In this document: piece by piece, positions 50,917-59,231 of the stretch
Layout of the letters: every line of letters starts with the position of its first letter
How positions within the stretch are numbered: the stretch's first letter is position 1
Notes under the pieces: model-generated
Seen by the model: the letters and a program-made list of their open reading frames with translations, nothing else
Databases searched by the model: none
What the model was told of the DNA's origin: nothing
Program-made: the position numbers and the translations under genes
Assembly (NCBI GenBank): GCA_023460995.1
Contig: JAEWOE010000007.1
Coordinates: 62,001-126,000, forward strand
Source: Bacillota bacterium
GTDB taxonomy: Bacteria > Bacillota_I > Bacilli_A > RF39 > UBA660
Reading direction: 5' to 3'
DNA: 64,000 nt

Positions 50917-51150
50917 TTATTTAATTGACTTAATAGTATCTTTAGATTTTCTATAATACCTTTTTCTTACTTCATTTATAAACTTTTTGGCATTATCAAT
51001 ACCTATAAAATTTGTAACTTGAATATTTGCACCTTCGAATATAACTTTAGCTCTTGTCATAGATACATTATATTCTAAGGTTAACATCTCAGGAGATAGA
51101 TTATTTGCTAATATAACATTACATGTTTCTTCTACACTACTACTTCTCAT
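50917..51150 (-). CDS. Small hypothetical protein
   Basis: 77 aa, MRSSSVEETCNVILANNLSP, ending in basic RYYRKSKDTIKSIK. Ribosome-binding site AAGGGGGATTTAATT. Unassigned. Confidence 0.58.
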   Translation of the reverse strand: MRSSSVEETCNVILANNLSPEMLTLEYNVSMTRAKVIFEGANIQVTNFIGIDNAKKFINEVRKRYYRKSKDTIKSIK

Positions 51151-51196
51151 AATTAAATCCCCCTTAAAAGAAAATTAAAACAAAACTACATATTCA

Positions 51197-51355
51197 TCAC
51201 ATATTCTCAATTTCTTCTAAATAACATTTTATATCTTCCTGTCTATTTTTAATTAATTGGGTTATACCCTTCTTCTCATTTTTAAGTGTTTTAATTTCAT
51301 CCTTCAATTGCTTAATAATTTCTTTTCTATCATTTATTTCTTCTTGGTTTAACAT
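51197..51355 (-). CDS. Small coiled-coil protein
   Basis: 52 aa, MLNQEEINDRKEIIKQLKDE to YLEEIENM; highly charged coiled coil. GAGAGGAGATAATT upstream. Confidence 0.6.
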   Translation of the reverse strand: MLNQEEINDRKEIIKQLKDEIKTLKNEKKGITQLIKNRQEDIKCYLEEIENM

Positions 51356-51388
51356 AATTATCTCCTCTCATATTTAAAACGAAATTAC

Positions 51389-51553
51389 TTATTCTGTTAA
51401 CTTCTTTATTTCCTTATTTCTGGCATAGGTAAAACTTTCTGAATTAGAATATTTTATCTTGTACCATAAACCATTAGATTCTTGCTTCTTGCTAACTATT
51501 ATTCCTGTTACATTCCCAATTTTAACTTCTTCACCTATTTTAAATCTTTTCAT
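51389..51553 (-). CDS. Small SH3-like protein
   Basis: 54 aa, MKRFKIGEEVKIGNVTGIIV then KIKYSNSESFTYARNKEI; SH3-like beta pattern. GAGGTGACTTTAAA upstream. Confidence 0.6.
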   Translation of the reverse strand: MKRFKIGEEVKIGNVTGIIVSKKQESNGLWYKIKYSNSESFTYARNKEIKKLTE

Positions 51554-51582
51554 TTTAAAGTCACCTCAAATTTGAAACAGAA

Positions 51583-51810
51583 TCACTCTTCTATAATGTT
51601 CTCACTTCTCATAACACTAATTTTATATTCAATTTGACTTAATGCATTATTTATACCTAATTTTTTACCTTCCTTAATTCCTTCTTCTTTCGCATTTTCA
51701 CATGCTTCAAATACAATTTTTTGTATCGTATTTTTTAATTGAGAATTTAATGCAATACCTTCTTCTTCTAATATATTAACTATATCATTGCCAAATATCA
51801 TATTATTCAT
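51583..51810 (-). CDS. Small helical hypothetical protein
   Basis: 75 aa, MNNMIFGNDIVNILEEEGIA; C-terminal charged helix (CENAKEEGIKEGKKLG). GGAGTG upstream; served by the promoter at 51851-51879. Confidence 0.58.
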   Translation of the reverse strand: MNNMIFGNDIVNILEEEGIALNSQLKNTIQKIVFEACENAKEEGIKEGKKLGINNALSQIEYKISVMRSENIIEE

Positions 51811-51850
51811 ATATTCAACACTCCAATCTGTAATTTATTTCCTTGACTAT

Positions 51851-51910
51851 AGTATATCACCTTACATTTAGTATGTCAAGATATAAAATAAATTATTTTT
51901 ATATCTTATA
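51851..51910 (-). promoter_or_regulatory. Promoter with AT element
   Basis: TTGACA (51874-51879), 17 bp, TATACT (51851-51856). Upstream TTATAAGATATAAAAAT, 12 bp from the -35. Confidence 0.8.
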
Positions 51911-51927
51911 AATAGTTTTTAGCAAAA

Positions 51928-52170
51928 TTAATCAGGTCTTTTACAGCTAGGATATTTGGTTATATGACTTTCATAACCCATATAGTATCCCTGTTCATTA
52001 GCATCACCAACAAGATATCCCCTTATTACTTTACCGTTATCGGTAATAATTACAGTATCTCCATCATGATTTTCAACTACATTTACTGGCTCTAATTCTA
52101 CAGGAGTAAGTTTACCTGCGTGAGTTATAATCCAATTAATTTGTTTACCACATACTTGACATTTAGCCAT
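51928..52170 (-). CDS. Zinc-binding hypothetical protein
   Basis: 80 aa. CQVCGKQINWIITHAGKLTP, then VEL, and near the end YPSCKRPD: the CxxC(G/K)xxIxWxxTxxGKxxPV pattern recurs in small phage proteins. Unknown role. Confidence 0.65.
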   Translation of the reverse strand: MAKCQVCGKQINWIITHAGKLTPVELEPVNVVENHDGDTVIITDNGKVIRGYLVGDANEQGYYMGYESHITKYPSCKRPD

Positions 52171-52235
52171 AAAGAAACTCCTTATAATTGATGTTAATAG
52201 TATAACATGAATATATGGTACATGGAATCCGTCAT

Positions 52236-52391
52236 TTATTCAGTCGTTTCTATATCAGGGTTATCCATAGGAGAAATATATTCCTCGCCACATTCACACC
52301 TAAAAGAATAATATCCTCGATTCTCAAGTTTTTTATCATTAAAATAATTACCTTGTTTACTACAAGTAGGACACATTAATGTTATTTTCAA
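52236..52391 (-). CDS. Small zinc-ribbon protein
   Basis: 51 aa from TTG (GGAGAATATAA upstream): KITLMCPTCSKQGNYFNDKK, RGYYSFRCECGEEY, four Cys as a ribbon. Acidic end. Unassigned. Confidence 0.6.
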   Translation of the reverse strand: MKITLMCPTCSKQGNYFNDKKLENRGYYSFRCECGEEYISPMDNPDIETTE

Positions 52392-52432
52392 TTATATTCT
52401 CCCCTCATTAATAAGTGAATTGAATTCACATT

Positions 52433-52603
52433 TTATCTACAATTTAATCTTACTTGCTCAATTAAATCATTTATAATATCAAGTTTAACAGAATCTTTAG
52501 GATTAATATTAGTCCAATTTTGAGCATTTTGTATTAATTCAATAGCTTTTAATAAACTTTCATTACAATTAAGTCCTGCTTTAAATTCATACCATTCTTC
52601 CAT
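52433..52603 (-). CDS. Small hypothetical protein
   Basis: 56 aa from MEEWYEFKAGLNCNESLLKA, start chosen behind GTGGAGGAATATTAT; a longer in-frame reading would overlap the upstream gene. Helical. Unassigned. Confidence 0.6.
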   Translation of the reverse strand: MEEWYEFKAGLNCNESLLKAIELIQNAQNWTNINPKDSVKLDIINDLIEQVRLNCR

Positions 52604-52637
52604 ATAATATTCCTCCACTTTCAATGAAACTCGCAAT

Positions 52638-53309
52638 TTATAACATTTCAACAAATTCTGTAAATTGAACAAAATTTCCATACTTTTTATCTTTATTCAT
52701 TCCACTAAAATTAGAATCAACTGCTACGCTGTTTATTTGATTTGTATTTAATTTATTTGACTCTTCTAATAAATTAGTCATTTCTATTGTTAACTTATTA
52801 TATAATTCTTGCATATCATTTACCGCATACTCCGCATTCTCAACATTTTTTAATATATTCTTTAAGTCACTAACTGAACGTATTCTTATTGTTTTATAAG
52901 GAATAACAGAGTTAATTATAATTTCGGATATACTATATTGTGCAATAGTTGGACGAAGAAGTATGTTCTTTGTATCGTCAGATGGTTTGTTTTGTAAGAA
53001 TCTTATATCATCAAATTTGTCTTCATCAATTGATAATTCAAATTCTAAGTCATAAAAGTTAGCACATACTCTTTTATATTTACTCATTGGAGTTGAGTAT
53101 GATTTTCTTTCTTCCTTGATATCAAAATTTTCTTCTTTAAAAATTCGCTTGAATTCATTGATAGTGTTATCTCTCCATATTATAAATAATTTTTTATATA
53201 ACTCATCATAATTTTTATACTCTAATAAAAAATCATTAATTAATTTCATTAGAATAGTTTTTGTTTCTCCGTAAGCCTTTGCTTCAATTGCCTTTTCTTT
53301 TAAGTTCAT
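52638..53309 (-). CDS. Hypothetical protein
   Basis: 223 aa, MNLKEKAIEAKAYGETKTIL; helical ends with a beta-rich centre (RVCANFYDLEFELSIDEDKF; TIRIRSVSDLKNILKN). No recognised domain. TAGGAGGTATAATTT upstream; a TATAAT box with TTGGTC at 17 bp lies at 53340-53370. Confidence 0.65.
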   Translation of the reverse strand: MNLKEKAIEAKAYGETKTILMKLINDFLLEYKNYDELYKKLFIIWRDNTINEFKRIFKEENFDIKEERKSYSTPMSKYKRVCANFYDLEFELSIDEDKFDDIRFLQNKPSDDTKNILLRPTIAQYSISEIIINSVIPYKTIRIRSVSDLKNILKNVENAEYAVNDMQELYNKLTIEMTNLLEESNKLNTNQINSVAVDSNFSGMNKDKKYGNFVQFTEFVEML

Positions 53310-53388
53310 AAATTATACCTCCTAAATTTATATACTAGTATTATACCATATATTTACTTTATGACCAAATAACCAATTTAAGTGGTTT

Positions 53389-53622
53389 TCAATCATATAT
53401 AAGCTCTCCAATATAAACCCCATTCAAGCTTGCAACCTTTACTTGAGAATTATAAACAGATAAATCACAAAGTCTTTCAACTTCGTCATAATTTTTCTCT
53501 GACATAGCCCTATATTTTCTACATTCTAATTCTAAATCCTTTATTTGTTGTTTTAAAATCCTATTTTCTGTTACAACATCAGCCATTCCAAGTATAATTT
53601 CTTCAATATCATTTCTTTTCAT
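53389..53622 (-). CDS. Small coiled-coil protein
   Basis: 77 aa, MKRNDIEEIILGMADVVTEN, RILKQQIKDLELECRKYRAM; short coiled coil. Unassigned. Confidence 0.58.
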   Translation of the reverse strand: MKRNDIEEIILGMADVVTENRILKQQIKDLELECRKYRAMSEKNYDEVERLCDLSVYNSQVKVASLNGVYIGELIYD

Positions 53623-53691
53623 ATTTTTTATTTCTTCCTCTCTTATGATGAAATATCGTTTTTATTTTGTTTAAATTCATTAACCATTTAG

Positions 53692-53913
53692 TTAGATTTC
53701 TATAGGACATCCACAATTACAATATTTAAAATCTGATGTATAATATCCAGAATTTGTACATTCGTAACACAAAAACTTTCCACATTCAGGACATATTATT
53801 TCAACTTTATTTCCACACTCGCAAATAAATAAATCTTTGTTATTGGTTGATTTCTCATCACCTTTTAAATGAATTTCATCACTTCTACAATCAGGACAAA
53901 TTAATTTTATCAT
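53692..53913 (-). CDS. Small zinc-ribbon protein
   Basis: 73 aa with CPDCRSDEI, FICECGNKVEIICPECGKFL and CYEC...CNCGC: up to ten cysteines, two or more zinc ribbons. Its start overlaps the upstream stop by 4 nt. Confidence 0.65.
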   Translation of the reverse strand: MIKLICPDCRSDEIHLKGDEKSTNNKDLFICECGNKVEIICPECGKFLCYECTNSGYYTSDFKYCNCGCPIEI

Positions 53914-54203
53914 GTAATTACTCCTTTCATAAATTCATCTACAGGTATAGGTCTATTACCTAAAATTACACTTGCTTGTTCTATGTCATTGCCATATTTC
54001 CATTTCAAAGATAATTTCTTTGTACGTTTGTAAATACAAAATAATTTTTTAACATCAGTGTCATCTTCTTTAACTTCTGTTACGTAAGCAACATCGACAT
54101 CATATTTCTTTAATAGGTCAATGGTTTCTTTAATCTTATGAAACTCAACCAGATTGTTTCTAAATTCCATATTTTTTGTGTAACTTAAAATATAAAGTGC
54201 CAT
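53910..54203 (-). CDS. Hypothetical protein
   Basis: 97 aa from MALYILSYTKNMEFRNNLVE; start chosen for spacing from AGAAAGG, but GTG two codons upstream of it is also possible. Mixed alpha/beta. Coupled to the zinc-ribbon gene. Confidence 0.58.
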   Translation of the reverse strand: MALYILSYTKNMEFRNNLVEFHKIKETIDLLKKYDVDVAYVTEVKEDDTDVKKLFCIYKRTKKLSLKWKYGNDIEQASVILGNRPIPVDEFMKGVIT

Positions 54204-54262
54204 ATACTTCACAACCTTTCTGTCATATCATTTTTAATAGAACTGTTCTTTTATTTGGTTTC

Positions 54263-54502
54263 TTATTTATCTATTAATGGCATAATGCCATATTCTTTAA
54301 ACATAGATTCTTTTGTTTTTAGAAGATTATTTTTACTTGCATACTCTGTTCCATCTATAGGGCAGTCATACTGGTCATATATAACAAACGTATACAATTT
54401 AATATTATGGTCATAAAAGTAAATAATTTTTGCAGGCTTAGATTCTTCGTGTTGTGTTATAGGTACTTCAATCATTTTATCAGATAATATAATCTTCTTC
54501 AT
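54263..54502 (-). CDS. Small hypothetical protein
   Basis: 79 aa, MKKIILSDKMIEVPITQHEE, beta-rich. GAAAGGTGG upstream and a promoter at 54531-54559. Unassigned. Confidence 0.6.
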   Translation of the reverse strand: MKKIILSDKMIEVPITQHEESKPAKIIYFYDHNIKLYTFVIYDQYDCPIDGTEYASKNNLLKTKESMFKEYGIMPLIDK

Positions 54503-54530
54503 ATTTTTCGTACCACCTTTCTATATACAT

Positions 54531-54590
54531 ATTATACCAGATATAAAATTGATTTGCAATAGCAAATATAAATTATTTTTATATTAAATT
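54531..54590 (-). promoter_or_regulatory. Promoter with AT element
   Basis: TTGCAA (54554-54559), 17 bp, TATAAT (54531-54536) preceded by TGG (extended -10). Upstream TTTAATATAAAAATAAT, 12 bp from the -35. Confidence 0.75.
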
Positions 54591-54631
54591 ACAAAACCAA
54601 ATACTCGTTTTATCATCTATAGTAGTACACC

Positions 54632-55000
54632 TTATTTTGAAACATCTATTAATTCATTAATATCTATATCGGATATAATACGCCTTAACGTAGTTCCAGA
54701 ATATACCCTTCCAAATCCAACATATAGATATTCATCTTTTTTATTTTCATTGCTACCAAATAATGATAATGTTGCTATTCTTTTATTATTTTTATCAAAG
54801 AATTTAACAAATATCATACTACTAGCATAAGTAATTTTGTGTGTTCTAACTCCATGAACAGTAACCCCATTAATATCCATATTAAAATTATTTGGTTCGT
54901 CTTCTGTTGGTTGTAAAAAGTCAATTTGTTCTGGTTTATCTCTTAATAATTCATCTGCTGAAAGTTTCCTAATTTCAAAAATTCCTAATTTATTTTTCAT
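54632..55000 (-). CDS. Hypothetical protein
   Basis: 122 aa from MKNKLGIFEIRKLSADELLR (ATG behind GGAGGGTATTAGA). Beta-rich centre. Unassigned. Confidence 0.62.
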   Translation of the reverse strand: MKNKLGIFEIRKLSADELLRDKPEQIDFLQPTEDEPNNFNMDINGVTVHGVRTHKITYASSMIFVKFFDKNNKRIATLSLFGSNENKKDEYLYVGFGRVYSGTTLRRIISDIDINELIDVSK

Positions 55001-55018
55001 TCTAATACCCTCCAAAAT

Positions 55019-55378
55019 TTATTTATCATCTTTATCAAAAGTATCACCTGTTAGTTCACAATACCATTCCATATGTTTTTCCCAAGCTTCTTCAAACAAA
55101 GTTTTACCTGTTAAAGATTTATTTCTGCTATCAGCTTTTTCTTCATATAATATATGAAGTCTTTTTATATATTTTCGTCCTTCGTATATGGGCATTTCTA
55201 TTAATTCAGCTAATGTTGGGAATTCTCCAACCTTAATAAGAAACAACTTCAAGCATTTGTCATACTCAACATTATAGTTGTATAGTTTTAGATTACTATG
55301 CTTGTAATGTTTGTTTGGTTGTGCAAAAACTTTCTCTTGTTTAGTAATTTTCTTATTAAGATTTATAACCTTACCCAT
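55019..55378 (-). CDS. Hypothetical protein
   Basis: 119 aa, MGKVINLNKKITKQEKVFAQ, basic, helical; ends ELTGDTFDKDDK. Unassigned; the ribosome-binding site is weak (GAAAGG). Confidence 0.58.
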   Translation of the reverse strand: MGKVINLNKKITKQEKVFAQPNKHYKHSNLKLYNYNVEYDKCLKLFLIKVGEFPTLAELIEMPIYEGRKYIKRLHILYEEKADSRNKSLTGKTLFEEAWEKHMEWYCELTGDTFDKDDK

Positions 55379-55407
55379 ACAATCAAACCTTTCATGTTAA
55401 TATTTTT

Positions 55408-55956
55408 CTATATTAACCATATTAACATTTCTTTGTTTACTTTATCAACTACATTATTGACATTGTTTTTAACTGCATGAATCATCATTGACCTTATATG
55501 AGCAAGACAATTCTTTTTAGTTGATTCTGAGCCATCTTTATTATCTCTGACATAGTTTTCAATGTCTGTTACTGTTACTGTAGCAAAATCTTTGTTACCT
55601 AAAAATTCAAGGAATGCTCCAACATTTGGCTTATAGGTGATGAAGCTGGTCTGTTTAGCTTCAAATTCTCTTTCCAAGCTGTTATAATATTCTTGGTTGA
55701 TTGGGTCAATATCAAAAGTCTTAACCCTACTTTGTGCAGATTCTATACACTTTTCGGATTTATTATATTTATATTCAAAGTGTGATATATCAAGCCCTAA
55801 TTCTGCAATTTTTTCTTTAATAGCTGATTTAGTAGTTCCTACAGTGCTGTTAAATCCTAATCGGTCACATACCTCAGTATATCTTTTTGATTCCTTAACT
55901 GCATTAACAAAACTCTCAAATTCAACCTGTCTTTTACCTATAAATACTTGTGTCAT
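55408..55956 (-). CDS. Helix-turn-helix plus integrase core-binding-like protein
   Basis: 182 aa from MTQVFIGKRQVEFESFVNAV. The N-terminal part (SKRYTEVCDRLGFNSTVGTT, KSAIKEKIAELGLDISHF) resembles the DNA-binding domain often fused to HNH endonucleases; the C-terminal part (FLEFLGNKDFATVTVTDIEN, LAHIRSMMIHAVKNN) resembles the core-binding domain of tyrosine recombinases. No catalytic domain follows. Probably DNA binding. Promoter at 56011-56039. Confidence 0.65.
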   Translation of the reverse strand: MTQVFIGKRQVEFESFVNAVKESKRYTEVCDRLGFNSTVGTTKSAIKEKIAELGLDISHFEYKYNKSEKCIESAQSRVKTFDIDPINQEYYNSLEREFEAKQTSFITYKPNVGAFLEFLGNKDFATVTVTDIENYVRDNKDGSESTKKNCLAHIRSMMIHAVKNNVNNVVDKVNKEMLIWLI

Positions 55957-56010
55957 AATGGACACCATCCTTTCAATATGTATTGTTTACTTTCTTTACC
56001 TTACATATAC

Positions 56011-56070
56011 AGTATACCAAACCTATGTTTTATTGTCAATAGATTTGTGAAAAATTATATTAATATCGCT
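56011..56070 (-). promoter_or_regulatory. Promoter with AT element variant
   Basis: TTGACA (56034-56039), 17 bp, TATACT (56011-56016), preceded by TGG. Upstream GCGATATTAATATAATT, 14 bp from the -35. Confidence 0.78.
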
Positions 56071-56101
56071 TAATAAGTTTTCGACATGTTTCTACATGAA
56101 A

Positions 56102-56263
56102 TTATACTTTTGTATCAACTTGATATATATAACATGTTCCTAAAATTCTTCCTAAATACTCTCTTACTATAATAGGAAATACTTCGATATCTAATTGTTC
56201 TTGTATCTTTTTACTTAAATAATATGAACGTGAAGTAATCAAACATGGTCTCTTTCGTCCCAA
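56102..56263 (-). CDS. Small protein or gene remnant next to the IS insertion
   Basis: 53 aa from TTG, seven bases after AAGG: GRKRPCLITSRSYYLSKKIQ, EQLDIEVFPIIVREYLGRIL, ending YQVDTKV. An overlapping frame just upstream (KIISITGYKASDWDERDHV) has no start codon, so this may instead be the 3' part of a frameshifted gene. Confidence 0.45.
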   Translation of the reverse strand: MGRKRPCLITSRSYYLSKKIQEQLDIEVFPIIVREYLGRILGTCYIYQVDTKV

Positions 56264-56296
56264 TCACTAGCCTTATATCCAGTTATAGATATAATT

Positions 56297-56488
56297 TTAT
56301 ATTGTAAAAAACTCGTCTAAAAGAATTTTACATTCTTCTTCATTTAATGCTTTTTTAAACCAATATAGATTTAATAAAGCTTCTTCTCTAAACTTTTTAG
56401 AACCCATACCAGTCACAGTTATTTTCCCTTTTGATTCTTTAACTGTTATTCCATAATCATCCCATTTACTACTATTGCCAGATTGATA
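56297..56488 (-). pseudogene. 3' fragment of a gene split by the IS element
   Basis: Encodes YQSGNSSKWDDYGITVKESK to LDEEFFTI-like C-terminus (63 aa). It joins exactly in frame with the 46-codon 5' fragment at 58257-58394 if the IS (56489-58256) is removed, giving a 109-aa protein across FEDL|YQSG. A longer in-frame reading into the IS end exists but lacks a ribosome-binding site. Confidence 0.8.
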
Positions 56489-56620
56489 GTGAACCTCCCA
56501 CGACTGAAGTCGTAGGCTTCTTCCTGCTTCTTCGTCCTCGTAACCTACTAACTCCACAGGCGTAACTTCGGATAGTTCCTACCCTAGTTATATTAATTTA
56601 TATAGTCATACTTAATTCTC
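56469..56620 (-). ncRNA. Candidate TnpB guide (omega) RNA region
   Basis: By analogy with IS200/IS605 elements, the RNA scaffold spans the end of tnpB and the right end of the IS (hairpin ACGACT-TC-AGTCGT, end GGTTCAC at 56489). The first bases outside the element, TATCAATCTGGCAATAG (from 56488 downward), would be the guide. The extent is inferred, not seen. Confidence 0.4.
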
Positions 56621-57709
56621 TTAATCCTCGATGTAATATATTTTTAGCAGCATTTTCATCCCTTTGATGAATAGTACCACAATTTTCACATACCCATTCT
56701 CTTATTGATAATAATTTTACTTCTTTGTTTATAAAATCACATTCTGAACAAGTTTGCGATGATGCAAACCATCTATTAATTTTATGATATATCCTACCAT
56801 ACCATTGTGCTTTGTATTCTAATTGTCTGCAAAATTCACTCCATGCTACATCAGATATTCTTTTAGCAAGATGTGGATTTTTTATCATGTTCTTTACAGC
56901 TAAATCTTCGCTGATTATTACTTGGTTTTCGTTAATAATCTTTGAAGATAACTTATGCTGAAAATCCTTTCTGATGTTGCTTATTTTCTCATGTAACCTT
57001 GCTATTTTAATTCTTTGCTTGTTCCAGTTTTTACTCCCTTTTTTCTTTTTAGCAATTTGCCTTTGTAGTTTTGCTAATTTGTTTTCATATTTTGATATTG
57101 CTTTAGGGTCTTCTATATGGTTATCATGATTATCTATTAGAAATTCTTTTAATCCTAAATCAAAAGCATATACATTATTATTTTGTGGTAATTGTTCTAT
57201 TTCAGTATCAACTAATATAGATACAAAATATTTTCCACTCGGCATTTGCGAAATAGTAGCAGATTTTATTTTTCCATCAAACTTCCTATGTAACTTACAT
57301 TTTACCAATTTAAGTTTCGGAAGTTTTATTTTATTATTATCAAAGTCTACTTCTATATTGTTGTTAGTAAAATTAGTTGTATAACTATATTTATGTGATT
57401 TTTTACTTTTAAACTTAGGAAATCCAGAATGTTCTTTAAAAAACTTCTGAAAAGCATTATCCAAATCATAAATAGCATTAGTTAAGGCAAATTTATCTAC
57501 TTCTTTAAGCCATACAAATTCGTTTTTTAGTTCTTTATTACAATGATTATTACAACTATCTTAGACATATGTTTTTGTTCTGTTTTATATAATTCTATCT
57601 TTTTAGCAAGATAATAATTATATACAAACCTAACACAACCAAATGTCTTAGATAGTTGTATTTTTTGTTCTTCGTTAGGATATAAACGATATTTGTATGC
57701 TTTTAACAT
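56598..57709 (-). pseudogene. tnpB: TnpB, frameshifted
   Basis: RNA-guided nuclease of IS200/IS605. N-terminal MLKAYKYRLYPNEEQKIQLS runs to YKTEQKHMSKI and then leaves frame; the next frame continues SCNNHCNKELKNEFVWLKEV to the end. The catalytic residues are all in the second part: Asp in VYAFDLGLKEF, Glu in IISEDLAVKN, Asp in HQRDENAAKN, with a CSEC...CENC zinc finger. The total length is not a multiple of three; a single-base indel near 57560 separates the parts, so full-length TnpB is not made unless frameshifting occurs. Confidence 0.85.
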
Positions 57710-57721
57710 AGATAAACTCAC

Positions 57722-58123
57722 CTACCTTTCTTTTTGAGAATTAATATAGTTTCTTATTTGTTCTTCAGTATTTTCACTAACAGTTGCTACGAAATAAGAC
57801 GGATTCCATAAATGTCCGCCCCAAAGTTGTTTCTTTAATTCTGGGTATTGTTTAAGCAATAACCTTGCACTTACACCTTTTAATGCCTTAATAATATCTG
57901 GTATATAGTGCTGTGGATTACATTCTATAAGTAAATGTATATGGTCTAAATCTCCATTGATTTCTTGTATAACAAACCCATTTTCTGTAGCAATTTTGTG
58001 TAACAATTCTACTAAAGTTTGCTCTATTTTATCACTTAATATCTTGTGTCTGTATTTTACACACCACACTATATGATATTGAATAGAATAGACATAACCA
58101 CGTCCATAATGTACTTGTGCCAT
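57722..58123 (-). CDS. tnpA: IS200-like Y1 transposase TnpA
   Basis: 133 aa, intact. HUH motif in GDLDHIHLLIE (near residues 58-66) and the nucleophile Tyr near residue 126 (RNYINSQKER). The family acts as a dimer on single-stranded DNA, recognising the subterminal hairpins seen at both ends. Its gene ends just before tnpB. Confidence 0.93.
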   Translation of the reverse strand: MAQVHYGRGYVYSIQYHIVWCVKYRHKILSDKIEQTLVELLHKIATENGFVIQEINGDLDHIHLLIECNPQHYIPDIIKALKGVSARLLLKQYPELKKQLWGGHLWNPSYFVATVSENTEEQIRNYINSQKER

Positions 58124-58256
58124 ATGTTACCACCTAATTATATAGTAACATATGTATAAGTAAAAATCATGTATTTATTTAAGTTTAAGGCTATACTATA
58201 ATTAACATATGCTATAGCGTCCTTACTCATGACTGAAGTCACGAGAATGCGGACGC

Positions 58257-58394
58257 TAAATCTTCAAAATAATAACTCCCATCATCATTAACTTCTGCTA
58301 AAATTCTTCTATAATTATAACACCACTCTGCATTGCCAATTTCATTTATATCAAAATCCATTGAATGCGGTACGTTTAGCCAATAAGTTTTCAT
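58257..58394 (-). pseudogene. 5' fragment of a gene split by the IS element
   Basis: ATG behind AGGGAGTAACTAAGGT: MKTYWLNVPHSMDFDINEIG, then NAEWCYNYRRILAEVNDDGS, YYFEDL at the IS border (46 codons). Joins in frame to 56297-56488. The parental protein is unassigned. Confidence 0.8.
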
Positions 58395-58437
58395 ACCTTA
58401 GTTACTCCCTTCACTTTGAACAGAAACCTCATTTTAA

Positions 58438-58632
58438 TCAAATCCATTGTCCTAGATTCTCAACTGATGATACTTTTAAAAACTTTATATCTGTATGTTT
58501 AACATCTAACATTCTCATCATTTTTATTACTGCGTTATTTTCTGCTTCGTATTGATTTACGCCTAACCCTACAACATTTTTTACAGTTCCAGAAACATCA
58601 TATTCAAATGAATACTTCTTCATTTCTTGCAT
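58438..58632 (-). CDS. Small hypothetical protein
   Basis: 64 aa, MQEMKKYSFEYDVSGTVKNV, with EAENNAVIKMMRMLDVKHTD; alpha/beta. GGAAGGGTGAGTTATT upstream. Confidence 0.6.
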   Translation of the reverse strand: MQEMKKYSFEYDVSGTVKNVVGLGVNQYEAENNAVIKMMRMLDVKHTDIKFLKVSSVENLGQWI

Positions 58633-58683
58633 AATAACTCACCCTTCCATTATTTTACTGTGTTCAAAAGTCTTGTTTGGTCA

Positions 58684-59190
58684 TCATTTTTCCTGCTCTA
58701 ATAATACTTTAACTCTATTAATTTCTTCCTCAGTATGAACAGTTCCACCAGAATTAAATTCTATATACCATTGTAATACTTCTTTACGGGTTTTAAGATT
58801 GTTGATATTAAATAATAAATCTATATTACGAGGTGTATCTTCAAAATCCTTATAATAACAACCAAAGGCGGGTATTTCATTATTCATAAATTTCATAACT
58901 GCTGTTAAACGTTGTAATCCATCAACACAGACAAATTCTCCTGTCCAGTTGCCCATCCAATTAGGATGATTAAAATAAATAACCCTAGCAGATTTACCAC
59001 CTTTAAGTAAATATTCTATATAATTAATTTGTTGTTCTTCAGTCCAAACATGCCCTCTTTGAAAATCTGGATTTAACTGTAATCCTAAATCTTCTTGATG
59101 CTCTTTAATCCAAGCTGTTACACTTGATATCGGCATATTAACTTGATAACTTCCATCGCTTGTAAATTTAGGTATATCCTTAAATTTCAT
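58684..59190 (-). CDS. DUF262 (GmrSD/ParB-like) protein
   Basis: 168 aa from MKFKDIPKFTSDGSYQVNMP. DUF262 hallmarks: LNPDFQRGHVWTEEQQINYI, FVCVDGLQRLTAVMKFMNNE (DGxQR), and IEFNSGGTVHTEEEI at the end. DUF262 is the N-terminal NTPase-like domain of GmrSD type IV restriction enzymes, but here it stands alone without the nuclease DUF1524. In phages such solo proteins are common; role unknown. Confidence 0.85.
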   Translation of the reverse strand: MKFKDIPKFTSDGSYQVNMPISSVTAWIKEHQEDLGLQLNPDFQRGHVWTEEQQINYIEYLLKGGKSARVIYFNHPNWMGNWTGEFVCVDGLQRLTAVMKFMNNEIPAFGCYYKDFEDTPRNIDLLFNINNLKTRKEVLQWYIEFNSGGTVHTEEEINRVKVLLEQEK

Positions 59191-59231
59191 ATCTATTCCA
59201 CCCTTCTTAAAAAACACTTTTAATGAATATC

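Larger units (their letters stand above)
56489..58256 (-). mobile_element. IS200/IS605-family insertion sequence
   Basis: 1,768 bp. Order on the minus strand: left end with hairpin GTGACTTCAGTCAT (58226-58241 region), tnpA (Y1 transposase), tnpB, right end with the near-identical hairpin around ACGACTTCAGTCGT (56498-56511). No terminal inverted repeats and no target duplication, as expected. Borders are defined by the in-frame reconstruction of the interrupted gene: insertion 3' of GATTTA. Confidence 0.85.
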
